64,000 bases of DNA from the NCBI GenBank assembly GCA_030323885.1, contig CM059186.1, positions 155,963,064 through 156,027,063 of the forward strand, read 5' to 3'. The DNA comes from Branchipolynoe longqiensis (Eukaryota; Annelida; Polychaeta; Phyllodocida; Polynoidae). The notes under the pieces are model-generated. The model was not told the DNA's origin, searched no databases, and was given only the letters and a program-made list of their open reading frames with translations. The translations under genes were made by a program, and so were the position numbers. How positions within the stretch are numbered: position 1 is the first letter of the stretch; each line of letters starts with the position of its first letter. Positions 30,064 to 40,030 of this stretch are shown here, one piece after another.

Positions 30064-31395
30064 CTACTTGTTCCCTTGTTTCGTGAAATGGGGCTTGGGA
30101 ACGAAATCCCTCTTGTAGCCGCGGTTGTCGTTCCAGTTTGAGGCCGGCCTGTCGCCTCGGCCCCTTCCTCGCTGGTTGAACTGGAAGGACGGTCCGCCCC
30201 TGAACGGCCTTCCTCCTCTGCGGAATCGAAAATCCGTCCTAGACTTTCTGAACCCTGCTGGGTTTTGGAAGCGACGAATCTTTGCTTCAGTGTTTTTAGC
30301 ACTCTTGTAGTCGACCTCTACCTGTTTGTACAGGTAAGCTAGCTGACCCCCAAACATCTTGGATTTATCAAGCGGTTTGCTCTTGATAGGGGTAGGTCCG
30401 GAATACACGGTGTATTCCTTACCATCATGGTCCGTTACCTTCTTAGAGCGGGCAACCTCTTTTCCGGCATCTGTGGTGACCGATTTGAACACGTTTTCAA
30501 ATCTCCGATGGGTCATGTAGTTACTAGCGGCTGCTAACAAAGCTATGCCCCGGTCCATAACCCGCGCCAAAGACGAGAACTTGTTCTCTGTCTGCATCCT
30601 GTTAGCCACAGGGATAACAGACGTCAAGGCACCCAAAACTGCCTTATGGATCAGGCAGAGGGAAGTTTCATAACGACGGCGTTCGTCGGAAAGATGAATG
30701 CCGGAATCCATCTCTTTGAAAACAGAAGCAGGAATGCCCTTAACTCCTGAAATCTGCTCAGTCAACTTGTTGATGACTTCGATCGGTTTAAACGTAGTGA
30801 AATGGCTATTCACCGTTTTGCGCATCATGGTAGTGGTGCGCACTTTCTGAGCTTTCTTTTTGACAATCTTCTTGCCAGCTTTAACGCCTATTTTGGCGTA
30901 GACTCCCGCTCGTTCCGTGTCGGAATCCGACTCGGTGGAAGAAGAGTCGGACGACGAGTCTGAAGAGGAGTCCTTCTTCGTCTTCTTCTTCTTCTTCTTT
31001 TTGGACTTTTTGGAGCGCTTAGAGTTCGCTTTCTTTGTGAACTCGTCACCAGAACTGCTCACTGGGCGGCGTTTCTTGCCCCGCGCTTTCGGTTTCGGAA
31101 CCTCAGGTGCCGAAACCGTGTCCTCTTCGTCCTCAGAAAAGTCTTCCCAATCCTCATCGGGGATTTGGGAAGGATCTGGAAAGGTCTGCGCCTGGAACTG
31201 GCACATCTTCTCCTCCATCATCGCCGCCATTTTCGCCTCCCACCCCACTGGTTGAGGGGCCTGATCACTGTCTTGATCCGAGGCATGAGCCCCAAGATGT
31301 GGGGACGGCGGAGCCGTAGCCGGTGGAGATGAATCGTAATCCGTAGGAGGGACGCCCACGGCTGCAGCGGGCGGCTTATTCCGGCGAGTGGCCAT
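30064..31395 (-). CDS. DIRS gag-like protein
   Basis: A 443-residue uninterrupted frame, first in the element. Residues 1-55 are Ala/Pro-rich; 75-93 acidic (DEDWEDFSEDEED); 102-142 very Lys-rich, resembling a nuclear-localisation or nucleic-acid-binding segment; 142-160 alternating Ser/Asp/Glu. Residues 190-365 form the conserved core shared with the degraded copy at 24125-25323 (GVKGIP, KEMDSG, KFSSL, TDAGKEVARSKKV, LDKSKMFGGQL). The C-terminus (375-443) is Arg/Gly-rich (RRGGRPFRGG, QRGRGRGDRP) and has no CCHC zinc knuckle; it probably binds nucleic acid instead. The start at 31395 is supported by the same MAT- opening in the two other copies. Its role as structural protein follows from position and composition, not from a recognised fold. 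Confidence 0.85.
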   Translation of the reverse strand: MATRRNKPPAAAVGVPPTDYDSSPPATAPPSPHLGAHASDQDSDQAPQPVGWEAKMAAMMEEKMCQFQAQTFPDPSQIPDEDWEDFSEDEEDTVSAPEVPKPKARGKKRRPVSSSGDEFTKKANSKRSKKSKKKKKKKTKKDSSSDSSSDSSSTESDSDTERAGVYAKIGVKAGKKIVKKKAQKVRTTTMMRKTVNSHFTTFKPIEVINKLTEQISGVKGIPASVFKEMDSGIHLSDERRRYETSLCLIHKAVLGALTSVIPVANRMQTENKFSSLARVMDRGIALLAAASNYMTHRRFENVFKSVTTDAGKEVARSKKVTDHDGKEYTVYSGPTPIKSKPLDKSKMFGGQLAYLYKQVEVDYKSAKNTEAKIRRFQNPAGFRKSRTDFRFRRGGRPFRGGPSFQFNQRGRGRGDRPASNWNDNRGYKRDFVPKPHFTKQGNK

Positions 31396-32147
31396 CGGGA
31401 ACTGTAACGAAACAGAGCGTTACTAACCCGGAATCATCTCAACTACACAAGTGTAAGCCAGTAAACTGGGTTGAGGACCATGGTACAGAGAACGTGTTTT
31501 GCAACGTGTCAGTACAGGCGTGAAGCTAAATTTGCCGTAGGTGTGTGGTAACGAAACCAACCAAACGGAGGGCATCGATCGTGAGATCGGCCCCTCTCTC
31601 TGTTCCGTACACTTCTCCCACCTGTGGCTACAGCGCAAACAAGTTGGAGAAAATATTACGAAACTCGGAGGTTCGCCTTAAACCGGTCAGGGGTGTTTAT
31701 AAAAAACACCCAGAAGCATCCCCAACATCATCCTCTATTAGGATCCGGGAGACTTTTCTTAGGAAATGAGCAACTCGGGTTACCATTTCTCCCTGTCTGA
31801 AAAACAGGTGTCGATAGAACTCAGTATCGGTTTCGTTTGTGCCAGCGGCACGCAATGTTCTATCCGTAAGTTAAAAAACGTACAAAGTCCAAACAGGACT
31901 GAAGACAGTTCTGAACTTTCATAAAAAGATGCTATAGAGCATGATAAACAAAGTTATCGAAGAAAACAGTACTTACTTTTGGATAAAAGCAGTAGTAGTA
32001 GATAAATCCTGTGGAGCAACTCACCAACGTCCTCCCGTTGTGAGTTACTTATGCTAATTGCTGGACCCGGATGTGCTTCCTTCTCCCTAGCCTGCGGCTA
32101 GCCAGAGGCGGCATACCGAGGTAAAATATATATATATATTTATAGTA
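31396..32147 (-). mobile_element. DIRS 5' terminal repeat and leader of the main element
   Basis: Matches 40-812 and 25324-26027. Inner leader landmarks are ACTTCTCCCACCTGTGGCT and AACAAGTTGGAGAAAATATT. Outer landmarks are TATGCTAATTGCTGGACCC, CTTCCTTCTCCCTAGCCTG and CATACCGAGGTAAAATATAT. The outer end abuts a TA run and then a fragment of the pogo-like MITE. The matching inverted repeat expected at the 3' end (left of 26919) was not found and may lie in the gap or be missing. Confidence 0.7.
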
Positions 32148-32149
32148 AA

Positions 32150-32210
32150 AACCTCCCTAAATCGATCGACCATGAGACCAACTTTAGGGGAGTGGTCGAT
32201 CTGTTGACAG
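32150..32210. mobile_element. Pogo-like MITE fragment
   Basis: AGTAAAAACCTCCCTAAATC and GACCATGAGACCAACTTTAG match the ends of the elements at 39138 and 50625. Truncated, next to the DIRS terminal repeat. Confidence 0.5.
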
Positions 32211-33020
32211 CGTTTTGATTTTGTGGTACTGATGTCACAGTATTGGTACACAACTTCTGAGAACGACCCATATATATAACTTCCAAGCGAGTGGAGTAGG
32301 GCGAAGGCACCCGACACAGTGCAAGCGCACACGGCAGCGCAAACCTCGACGCCACAACCAGAGATGGCGGAAATTAAAGAGGATGTACGAAGAACCCATC
32401 ATATTAATTAAGACAGAATGCGAGAGAGTACAGACTGGAGACCGAGCAAATTCGGGACAGCGCCCCGCCCCCCCCCCCCATTGCAACCCATGCCCCCCCT
32501 GCCCCCCTTGCCCCCCCCCCCCCTGCCACTTTACAAAAATAAATGCCCCACATAGACATAGCATTGCCGTATTTTACCACCCGCGAAGGGTAAACACTGC
32601 AGCAATGCTATGTCTATGCAGAGCATTTATTTTAGCAAAATTAATTTAAAAGCTTTCACTGAGTCGATTAAAAATATATTAATGCGCAATTGAAGAGGAA
32701 GATCTGAAGTATTTAATTTAACTTAAGGGTAATTTTCTCTGAAAGTATTAAAAACAGAGATAATAGTGAAAGTTGGGCATGGCAAATCAGCCTTGTGGCA
32801 GCTGAGACGTCCACACCGGATCCCCCACCCGCCTGGGTGTGGGGGGTTCACTCCAGATCTTATTACAGGCGATAATGGTGTTATCACTATCCATATATAT
32901 GTGTGTGTGTATGTGTGTGTATATATACAACGTTTCTGATTATTATAGACAAATAAATCGCATTTGCACGATCGGACATATACGGTTGTTTGGTGTGCTG
33001 GTCTGCACGGTTTATGTCTA
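32211..33020. other. Unclassified stretch with C-rich tract and hairpin
   Basis: C runs at 32461-32522. A 97-base hairpin is annotated separately. No gene seen. Confidence 0.35.
32537..32633. repeat. 97-bp imperfect hairpin
   Basis: Left arm 32537-32567 (AAATAAATGC, ACATAGACATAGCATTGC) and right arm 32602-32633 (GCAATGCTATGTCTATGC, GCATTTATTT) pair over about 28 bp, with a 3-4 base internal loop. The 34-base loop itself contains a weaker stem (TTTACC with GGTAAA). Size and shape suit either a very short MITE or a microRNA-type precursor; the sequence alone does not decide. Confidence 0.7.
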
Positions 33021-33320
33021 TTTGTGGTTGTTTTACGTCCTAGCAACATCTAAATTCTAAGGTCATATCAGGATGGGTGTCGACTTATTACAGTGCACAC
33101 TTAGTTCTGCCCTACTGGGAGACCAGGCCGGTGGCACCATGACCCGATATCCCACAGTCACATTACACTGACATTTTTCTAACCAGTCCTTGTCCCATCC
33201 TATTAATGTCAAGCGCCAAGCGAGGTAGAGACGAGTATCCATTTTGTAAGTCATTGGATTTGACTCGGCTGGGAATCAAACTCCCGAGCCTGTGCTCTAC
33301 CGACTCAGCTAACGCTTCCA
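33021..33320 (-). mobile_element. SINE-L type I, near full length
   Basis: Tail TTTGTGGTTGTTTTACGTCC, complete body, diverged head in reverse (GCTCTACCGACTCAGCTAAC). Contains a small insertion repeating TCTAA near 33050. Confidence 0.65.
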
Positions 33321-33692
33321 GTCACTGTTTATGCGTGTATATGTATATGTCTATGTTTAAATAAATATATATACGTATATGTATGTGTGTGTATATGTAT
33401 AGTTATACATTATATTGTTTGACTATAAATAACAGAGATACTAACATTTTATTATATTATTCCTGCATATCATTAATTGATGCCGTTTTGGATCGTGTCC
33501 GCCTAAAAGACGATATTCACGGTGAGTGTGGGTTTGCGCCGTATATGAATATATTATATATATTCATATATGCATATATGTGTAGGAAATATGCATAAAA
33601 GTGCGTGTAAATACGCATCCGTGTATACTATATATGCAGATATATAAAAAAATAAACCGACCCTATTCAGTCACATCCCTATATATATATAT

Positions 33693-33739
<47 letters not shown>

Positions 33740-33933
33740 CACACACACACACATATAGTTGTATGCATATGCGAATAAGAAAAGTTGAATTGCCTGCTGT
33801 TGACAAAGGTAGTACACGGCAATGGTGTAGAGTGAGCACACATTCCATTTCCGATAGCCCGCCCACTTGCCAATGTACTTACTAATCAACTATATGAGAC
33901 CGAGAGGCTTGAGGGGCACCAGATAACATTGGT
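33321..33933. other. TA/CA microsatellite-rich stretch
   Basis: Long TA runs at 33682-33734 followed by CA repeats. Open frames across it are artefacts of the repeat. Confidence 0.6.
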
Positions 33934-34089
33934 GGGTTGGTTAATGGAGTTTTACGTCCTGGCAACATCTAGGGTGATATCAGGACGGGTACCGACTTGT
34001 GGCAGTGCGCACTCATGGTGCCTTTATAGTGCTGCCCCACTGGGGGACCAGACCGCCAGCACCATGACCTGATATCCCACTCAGTCACC
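33934..34089 (-). mobile_element. SINE-L, 3' half
   Basis: GGTTGGTTAATGGAGTTTTA to GATATCCCACTCAGTCA; the head half is absent. Confidence 0.6.
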
Positions 34090-34248
34090 AGATGAGAGAA
34101 GTGGCATGATCAATGTAATGCCCAATGCGTGTGAGTTGTGTAGGTAGGTATTTCAGGTAGGACCTGAAAGTGTAAGGCACTTCGCCTTACTAATCCACGA
34201 TTGACTTCAGTATCCTGTATCAGGTGGTCTAGGGCATCTCCCATTCCC

Positions 34249-34416
34249 AGGTTTGTTTGTTGGGGAGTTATGGCTTAGCAACATCTGAGGTCATATCAGG
34301 TCGGGCACCAACTTGTGACAGTGCGCACTCATGGTTACTTTATAGTGCTGCCCCACTGGGAGACCAGGTCAGATTAGTTGGTTGGTTGGTTATTGGGATT
34401 TTATTTCCTAGTTTGT
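34249..34416 (-). mobile_element. SINE-L 3' fragments, two
   Basis: 34249-34371 covers tail and body up to GGGAGACCAGGTCA. 34378-34416 looks like a second, very short tail (TTGGTTGGTTGGTTATTGGG). Confidence 0.5.
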
Positions 34417-34420
34417 TATT

Positions 34421-35042
34421 GGACAGGCAAGGGACAGGCAAGAGACAGGCAAGAGACAGGCAAGAGACAGGCAAGAGACAGGCAAGAGACAGGCAAGAGG
34501 CAGGCAAGAGGCAGGCAAGCGGCAGGCAAGATGCAGCCAAGAGGCAGGCAAGAGGCAGGCAAGAGGCAGGCAAGGGGCAGGCAAGAGGCAGGCAAGAGAC
34601 AGGCAAGAGACAGGCAAGAGACAGGCAAGAGACAGGCAAGAGACAGGCAAGAGACAGGCAAGAGACAGGCAAGAGACATGCAGGGACAGGCAGGGACAGA
34701 CAGGGGTAGGTAAGGATAGGCAGGGACAGATAGGGACAAGCGCGAACAGATAGGGACAAGCACGAACAGACAGGGACAGGCAGGGTCAGATAGGGGAAGG
34801 TAGGGATAGGACAAGCACGAACAGACAGGGACAGGCAGGGACATGCAGGGACAGACAGGGAGAACCTGGACAGACAGGGGTAGGCTGGGACAGGTAGGGA
34901 CAGGCAGCGACAGGCAGGGATGGGCAGGGACAGGCAGGGGTGGGCAGGGACAGGCAGGGGTAGGCATGGGTAGGCAGGGGTAGGCAGGGACAGGCAGGGG
35001 TAGCCAGGGGTAGGCAGGGACATGCAGGAACAGGGACAGGCA
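34421..35042. repeat. 10-11-bp minisatellite (GACAGGCAAGA / GACAGGCAGG)
   Basis: First block 34421-34678 has an 11-bp unit (GACAGGCAAGA, with GGCAGGCAAGA variants). Second block 34679-35042 has 10-bp units (GGACAGGCAG, GGTAGGCAGG, GAACAGACAG). Long open frames across it on both strands are repeat artefacts. Confidence 0.9.
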
Positions 35043-35134
35043 AGCATAGGGGGAGGAGCTGTGACGGGAAACAGGGGAAAGTCTGCATTCTACCTATTTA
35101 TTGTACGTTGAAAAGCCGCACCCTTCGGGGGTGC

Positions 35135-35808
35135 GGCTTCCCCTATCTTGAACCGTGTCTGATCCCTCACTCTGATCTGAAACCACTAATAGCCACCCAC
35201 ATAAAATCCAAATGGCAACATGAGTGGGATGAAAACATCAATAAACTTAAAGAAATTGAACCATCTGTGGGAAAGCCACCACAGACTCATGCGGGAGGTC
35301 GGCGGGACCAAGTGGTCCTTAGCCGCTGCCGTATTGGCCACTCGTGGCTTACACATGCTTTTCTGCTCAAGGGGGAACCTCCCCCTGAATGTATTGGGTG
35401 TCAGTCCCCGCTGACACTCAAACACATTTTACTAAGTTGCGTTGATTTTTTGGCCCTGCGCCAACGGTTCTACACTGCAGACAGTATGCATGACCTTTTT
35501 ACTAAGGTAAAACAGGAAAACATTTTAGCCTTTTTGAGGGCAGCTGGACTGTACCACCTTATATAGTTTACTAAATGGATTCTATTAATTATTAATGAAA
35601 CTTTTCTTTTTCTATGGGAGTTTGTTTCCCTTGGCCACAGATATATGATTGTGAGCTTTCTAATTTAATTAGTGTCTATTGGCACATAATTGATTGTCTG
35701 CTTTTACATGTAAAAGCGATGGTTTGAACAAGGAACAAACATTTCTCACCGTGAATATGGCCTATGCTGCCGACACGGCGTAAAGCAACCACCAATCAAT
35801 CAATCAAT
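35135..35808 (+). mobile_element. I/Nimb-like LINE 3' end with target duplication
   Basis: Flanked by CGGGGGTGC at 35126-35134 and 35809-35817. Contains the C-terminal coding part (to 35566), a 3' untranslated region of about 230 bp with ATATGGCCTATGCTGCCGAC, and a (CAAT)n tail. 5'-truncated. Related tails: short fragments at 53713-53775 (minus) and perhaps the CAAT run at 51035-51053. Confidence 0.8.
35147..35566 (+). pseudogene. LINE ORF2 C-terminal fragment with CCHC finger
   Basis: About 140 residues, open to the stop at 35564-35566. It contains GRRDQVVLSRCRIGHSWLTH, then C-x2-C-x7-H-x4-C (CIGC...H...C, codons at about 35390-35440). This finger ends many I-clade non-LTR polymerases. The frame is intact here, but reverse transcriptase and endonuclease are missing through 5' truncation, so the locus is a dead copy. 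The frame continues upstream into 35108 only by chance across the insertion junction. Confidence 0.8.
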
Positions 35809-36012
35809 CGGGGGTGCCCAGAGTCCCCAGAGGCCGGGCCTGAGGACAGGTATCCGGACTATTTGTCAACACACATTTCGTCCCCTTCCGCCCGATGACT
35901 GGGTGGCAGCTAAAGGGGAGGGAGCGGGGGCATTACCAAATTACGTCGCATTAATTTCAGTCATTTCCGCCACACCTCCAGACGTAAAGCTTTTTTTTAT
36001 TACACTCCGCCC

Positions 36013-36190
36013 CGACCGGACGCGGTCGCCGAATCGGTAGAGCGCAGGCCTCCCGTGCGGAAGGTCGGGAAATCGATTCCTGGTCGAGTCAAACCAATGT
36101 ATAAACAAAATTGATACTTGTTGTTTCCTAGCCATGCGCTCCCGCATTATTAGGTTGGGCAAGGACTGGTTGGCTCGGTGTCAGAATAAC
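36013..36190 (+). mobile_element. SINE-L type I, 5' half
   Basis: Head GGACGCGGTCGCCGAATCGG, body to GGTGTCAGAATAAC. The 3' half is lost. Confidence 0.65.
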
Positions 36191-36216
36191 AGTGTGTCAC
36201 AAAGGAGTCTGCACCA

Positions 36217-36543
36217 GACGGGATGGCCAAATGAGTTGAGCGTCCATCTCTGTTTTGGTAGATCGTGGGATTCAAAGACTGGTTGAGTCAAACCAATGAC
36301 TTAAAAATTTATACTAGTCGCTTCCTAGCCAGGCACTTGGCATTATTAGGATAGGGCAAGGACTGGTTGGCTCAGTTTCAGGATAATGTGACTGAGTGGG
36401 ATATCAGGTCATGATGCTGGCATCCTGGTCTCCCAGTGGGCAACACTATAAAGTCACCATGAGTGTTCACTGTTACAAGTCGGTACCTGTCCTAATATGC
36501 CCTTAGATGTTGCCAGGATGTAAAAATCCACCAACCAACCGAC
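36217..36543 (+). mobile_element. SINE-L type II, full length
   Basis: Head GACGGGATGGCCAAATGAGT, full body, tail TGTAAAAATCCACCAACCAA. Confidence 0.75.
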
Positions 36544-37164
36544 CAACAGCCGATTAGTTATACATGTGAACAGTCAGAGTCAGGGGCAGAGTCAGGGGCA
36601 GAGTCAGGGGTAGATTCAGGGGAAGAGTCAGTGGCGGAGTCAGGGGCAGAGGCAGAGTCAGAAGGTGTCAACTGTCAATGAGGTTAAACGCTGACCCGAT
36701 GTAACTTCCAAATCTTCTAAGCATTGTGAATTATGTGCGTCAGCCACTCATAATTACACACCCGGGTGGGCGCTTAAATACTCAAGTGTTGGTCTAAGTA
36801 CACCTCAGGGGAGCCAAGTTTCCCGATTTGGTGGGAGATCGCCCTAAAACAGAGCAAAATAAACCCATGTTCCGATTTCCCACTTTTGATTTATAATCTC
36901 ACGCCAAAGAATCATTTTAGTTGTTTTGGGGTGTTTTTTGTTTTTTTAATTGTGTATATTTTGTCCATAAAATTCACCAGAATTCACCATTTTGCATCAC
37001 TTTTTTCTTTAGGGGGACGGCCCCTGGAAGCCCTCCGCTCTGTGGGACCGGGCAACCCCAGCCCCCTCCTCCTGTACCCCCCCCCCCCAACCACCACATT
37101 ATTTCTCCTTATTTACAATTTGTGTTTTTAGGGAGATCTCCCTAAGGACATTCTTATCTACTTG
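36544..37164. other. Unclassified; contains a short minisatellite
   Basis: 36572-36660 repeats AGTCAGGGGCAG with variants. The rest shows no recognised feature. Confidence 0.4.
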
Positions 37165-37509
37165 TTTGTTGTTTTACGTCCTAGCAACATCTATGGTCAT
37201 ATCAGGACGGGTACCGACTTGTGACAGTGCGCACTCATGACGACTATATAGTGCTGCCCCACTGGGATACCAGGCTGCCAGCACTATGACCTGATATCCA
37301 ACTCAGTCACATTATCCTGACACTGAGCCAACCAGTCCTTGCCATATCCTAATAATGCCGAGCACTAGGCTAGGAAGTGACAAGTATCAATTTTAAGTCA
37401 TTGATTTGACTCGACCAGGGTTCGAACCCACAAACCCATGGGTTCGGATCCCCCGATCTCCCAAAACAGGAGACGGACGCTCAACTCATTCGGCCATCCC
37501 GTCTGGTAT
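37165..37509 (-). mobile_element. SINE-L type II, full length with target duplication
   Basis: Flanked by TTCTTATCTACTTG at 37151-37164 and 37510-37523 (14 bp, perfect). Tail TTTGTTGTTTTACGTCC; head in reverse CATTCGGCCATCCCGTCTGG. Confidence 0.9.
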
Positions 37510-37693
37510 TTCTTATCTACTTGGCACCTCTGACACCTGTGGACTTTGAGGTTGGCAGACGTCCCGGCTTATTGCGGACGGTTTTGCCGCCAGAGGCCAC
37601 TGCCTACGTCTGGTATCTAACACAGGCCAATGGGGTTCTAAGTAGTTCTAAATACCCTGCACGCTACTTAAACAATGACGTATCTGATGGGAC

Positions 37694-37945
37694 CAGATAG
37701 GATGGGCTAGATGTTAGAGCGTCTGCTTTTTGAGGAATCGAACATCAGCTGACTCAATTGCAAAATTGGTTCTTGTCACTGCCTTGCCTGGTGTATAGCA
37801 TTACTAGGATAGGGAAATGACTGATTGGTTCAGTGTCAGGATAATGTGACTTGAGTGGAATGTCGTGGCATAGTGTCAGTGACACTGTATTGCATATCAA
37901 TGGGGGCATCACAATGACACCTGTACCTGTCCTAAAGTATAAGCA
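37694..37945 (+). mobile_element. SINE-L, old and degraded
   Basis: Recognisable through GGGATGGGC-like head remains, TTACTAGGATAGGG, TTCAGTGTCAGGATAATGTG and ACCTGTACCTGTCCT. Confidence 0.5.
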
Positions 37946-38480
37946 GAAAACGTAAATCTGAAATCCATAGGGTAAATTTTCCAATTGCAATATGCAGAAA
38001 AACAATAAAAAATTAATATAATTAAATTTAATATAATTGTGTACCTTGCAGTTAGTTGCATAGTTCATAATGCATCAGTGGTAAAGTTCTACATCTTAAG
38101 TCTGTGCTTAGTCTCATTTAAAGATTAACTAACAGTACCAGGACCATGCCAGATATTAACAAGTATTAAAGGGGGGGGACCTGATTCAAAGTTTTGTTTG
38201 TTTGGAACTGTGTGAGTTATCTGTACCATAATCTAGGGGTTATCTTATAAAGTCAATTTCTTGCCGTTAGTGAGCTTCCACCATTAATAAACCTCTTAAA
38301 TGGGTGCTAATATGACCAACACAAAGTCACTTATTCACAATTATCAGAGTCCAATAAGACTATTTATAATTGGAACTACTTATGCTTCTGGGATTATTTA
38401 GGGCCAGGTCTTTAAGTGATAAGATCTCATAAAGCAATGTCGATAAGGAAACATATGCACACAGCTTGATAAGGACCTTT
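37946..38480. other. Unclassified AT-rich stretch
   Basis: No gene or repeat recognised. Confidence 0.3.
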
Positions 38481-38561
38481 GGTTGGTTGGTTGGTTGGTG
38501 GAGTTTTACATCCTGGCAACATCTAAGGTCATATCAGAACGGGTACTGACTTGTGACAGTT
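38481..38561 (-). mobile_element. SINE-L, 5'-truncated
   Basis: Extended GGTT tail (GGTTGGTTGGTTGGTTGG) and the last 60 bp of body. Confidence 0.65.
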
Positions 38562-38889
38562 CGTTCTCTTATTTTCTCTCTCTTTTTTTTAACGAAGACA
38601 TTTAATGTATTTATACATTTGTATTTATATTTATTTTACGCATTCATGCATTTGTATTTATATGTATTTTTTACCAAAGTACAGGATAATCTAATTTCAA
38701 CCTATTCATCTAATGCATACAATGGAATGAATGGTAAATGCAATGTTATGCGCATCTCGGCAATAGGCTGACATGAATATGCGCCGAGTGTCTCTTTTAG
38801 TTGGGAACCATAATGTAGCTATATATGTTTATGGAACACTGATACAAAAAATTCCACGGCGCGCGTTGTGATGTCTGGTTGCGTAACTT

Positions 38890-39105
38890 GTAGATACACG
38901 TCACTTCCGGTTACGTCCCCACTGCACTAATAAATCCCCTCAACTCCTGTGTGTTACTTCCACATTCCTGTCCCCACTGCACTAAAAAATCCCCTCAACT
39001 CCTGTGTGTCACTTCCACGTTCCTGTCCCCACTGCACTAAAAAATCCCCTCAACTCCTGCGGTCACTTCTCAGTTCCTGTCCCCACTGCACTAACAGATC
39101 CCCCC
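38890..39105. repeat. 62-bp tandem repeat, about 3.5 units
   Basis: Units share GTCCCCACTGCACTAA, AATCCCCTCAACTCCTG and TCACTTCCACGTTCCT. Last unit is followed by a C run. Confidence 0.85.
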
Positions 39106-39137
39106 CCCCGGCCTAGTTCCTAGGACTATTACTAGTA

Positions 39138-39316
39138 CAGTAAAACCTCTCTAACCGACGACCTCCAGAGATCGACCACTTCCCTATATCGATCGCTTTA
39201 TTTGGGTCCCAACAATACCATTGTAACCATATTATAACTCCATAACTCGACCACCTCCCTAAATGGATCACTTTAAAGTCGGTCCCAAGGTCTGTCGATT
39301 TAGAGATGGTTTACTG
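39138..39316. mobile_element. Pogo/Tc1-mariner-like MITE (179 bp)
   Basis: CAGTAAAACCTCTCTAA at the left and the reverse complement of CAGTAAACCATCTCTAAA at the right; TA on both sides (39136-39137, 39317-39318). Interior GATCGCTTTATTTGGGTCCC. TA duplication and this terminal sequence fit pogo/Tigger-type elements. Confidence 0.75.
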
Positions 39317-39425
39317 TATTACTATTACTTGTAATAATCAGTACAGTATGCTTCAGAAACGGTTTTACTTACATCGATTAGATCAACATAAATATTAATA
39401 TATTACTCATCAACTACTGATTTGG

Positions 39426-39749
39426 GGACAGGACGCGGTGGTCGAATCGGTAGAGCGCAGGCTTCCCATGTGGGATGTCCGGAGTTCAAATCCCGGTCGA
39501 GTCAAACCAATGACTTACAAAATTGATACTCTTTGCTACCTAGCCTGGTTCTTGGCATTACTAGGATAGGGCAAGGACTGGGTATCTCAGTGTCAGGATA
39601 TTGTAACTGAGTGAGATATCAGGTCATGGTGCCGGTAGCCTGGTCTCCCAGTGGGGAACAACTATAAAGTTGCCATGAGTGTGCACTGTCACAAGTCGGT
39701 ACCCATCCTGATATGACATTAGATGTTGCCCGTGGAAAAAAATCCAACA
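39426..39749 (+). mobile_element. SINE-L type I, full length with target duplication
   Basis: Flanked by AACTACTGATTTGG at 39412-39425 and 39750-39763 (14 bp, perfect). Head GGACGCGGTGGTCGAATCGG at 39431-39450. Confidence 0.9.
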
Positions 39750-40030
39750 AACTACTGATTTGGTATGCTATAAACCTGTGGCATCCTATATTCTCAGGTT
39801 CTCACCGTACAAGTACCTTACTCACGAAGCTCAATATTGCTTAACTTCAGTAATCGGACAAAAAAACAACATATAAAATAAGTGCACAGCAAGAATTCTA
39901 CCAAGTTTGGTCATGAGGGGGGTTATCGTTACAGGTTAAATACAAGTTTAAAGCGCCGGGTATATGCTGAAGGACGTGGTTGGGAGGGACACCTCTCCCA
40001 AGTTCTGCTCTGACCTGGCATGCTGGGTCA

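Noticed and set aside
34257..35088. Several long frames with DRQETGKRQA or CLPLACLLPVS repeats
   Set aside because: They are translations of the 10-11-bp GACAGGCAAGA minisatellite.
35115..35138. GC hairpin with TTCG-type loop as a bacterial terminator, hinting at contamination
   Set aside because: No T run follows, and the stem spans a LINE insertion junction. The surrounding sequence is plainly eukaryotic repeat DNA.
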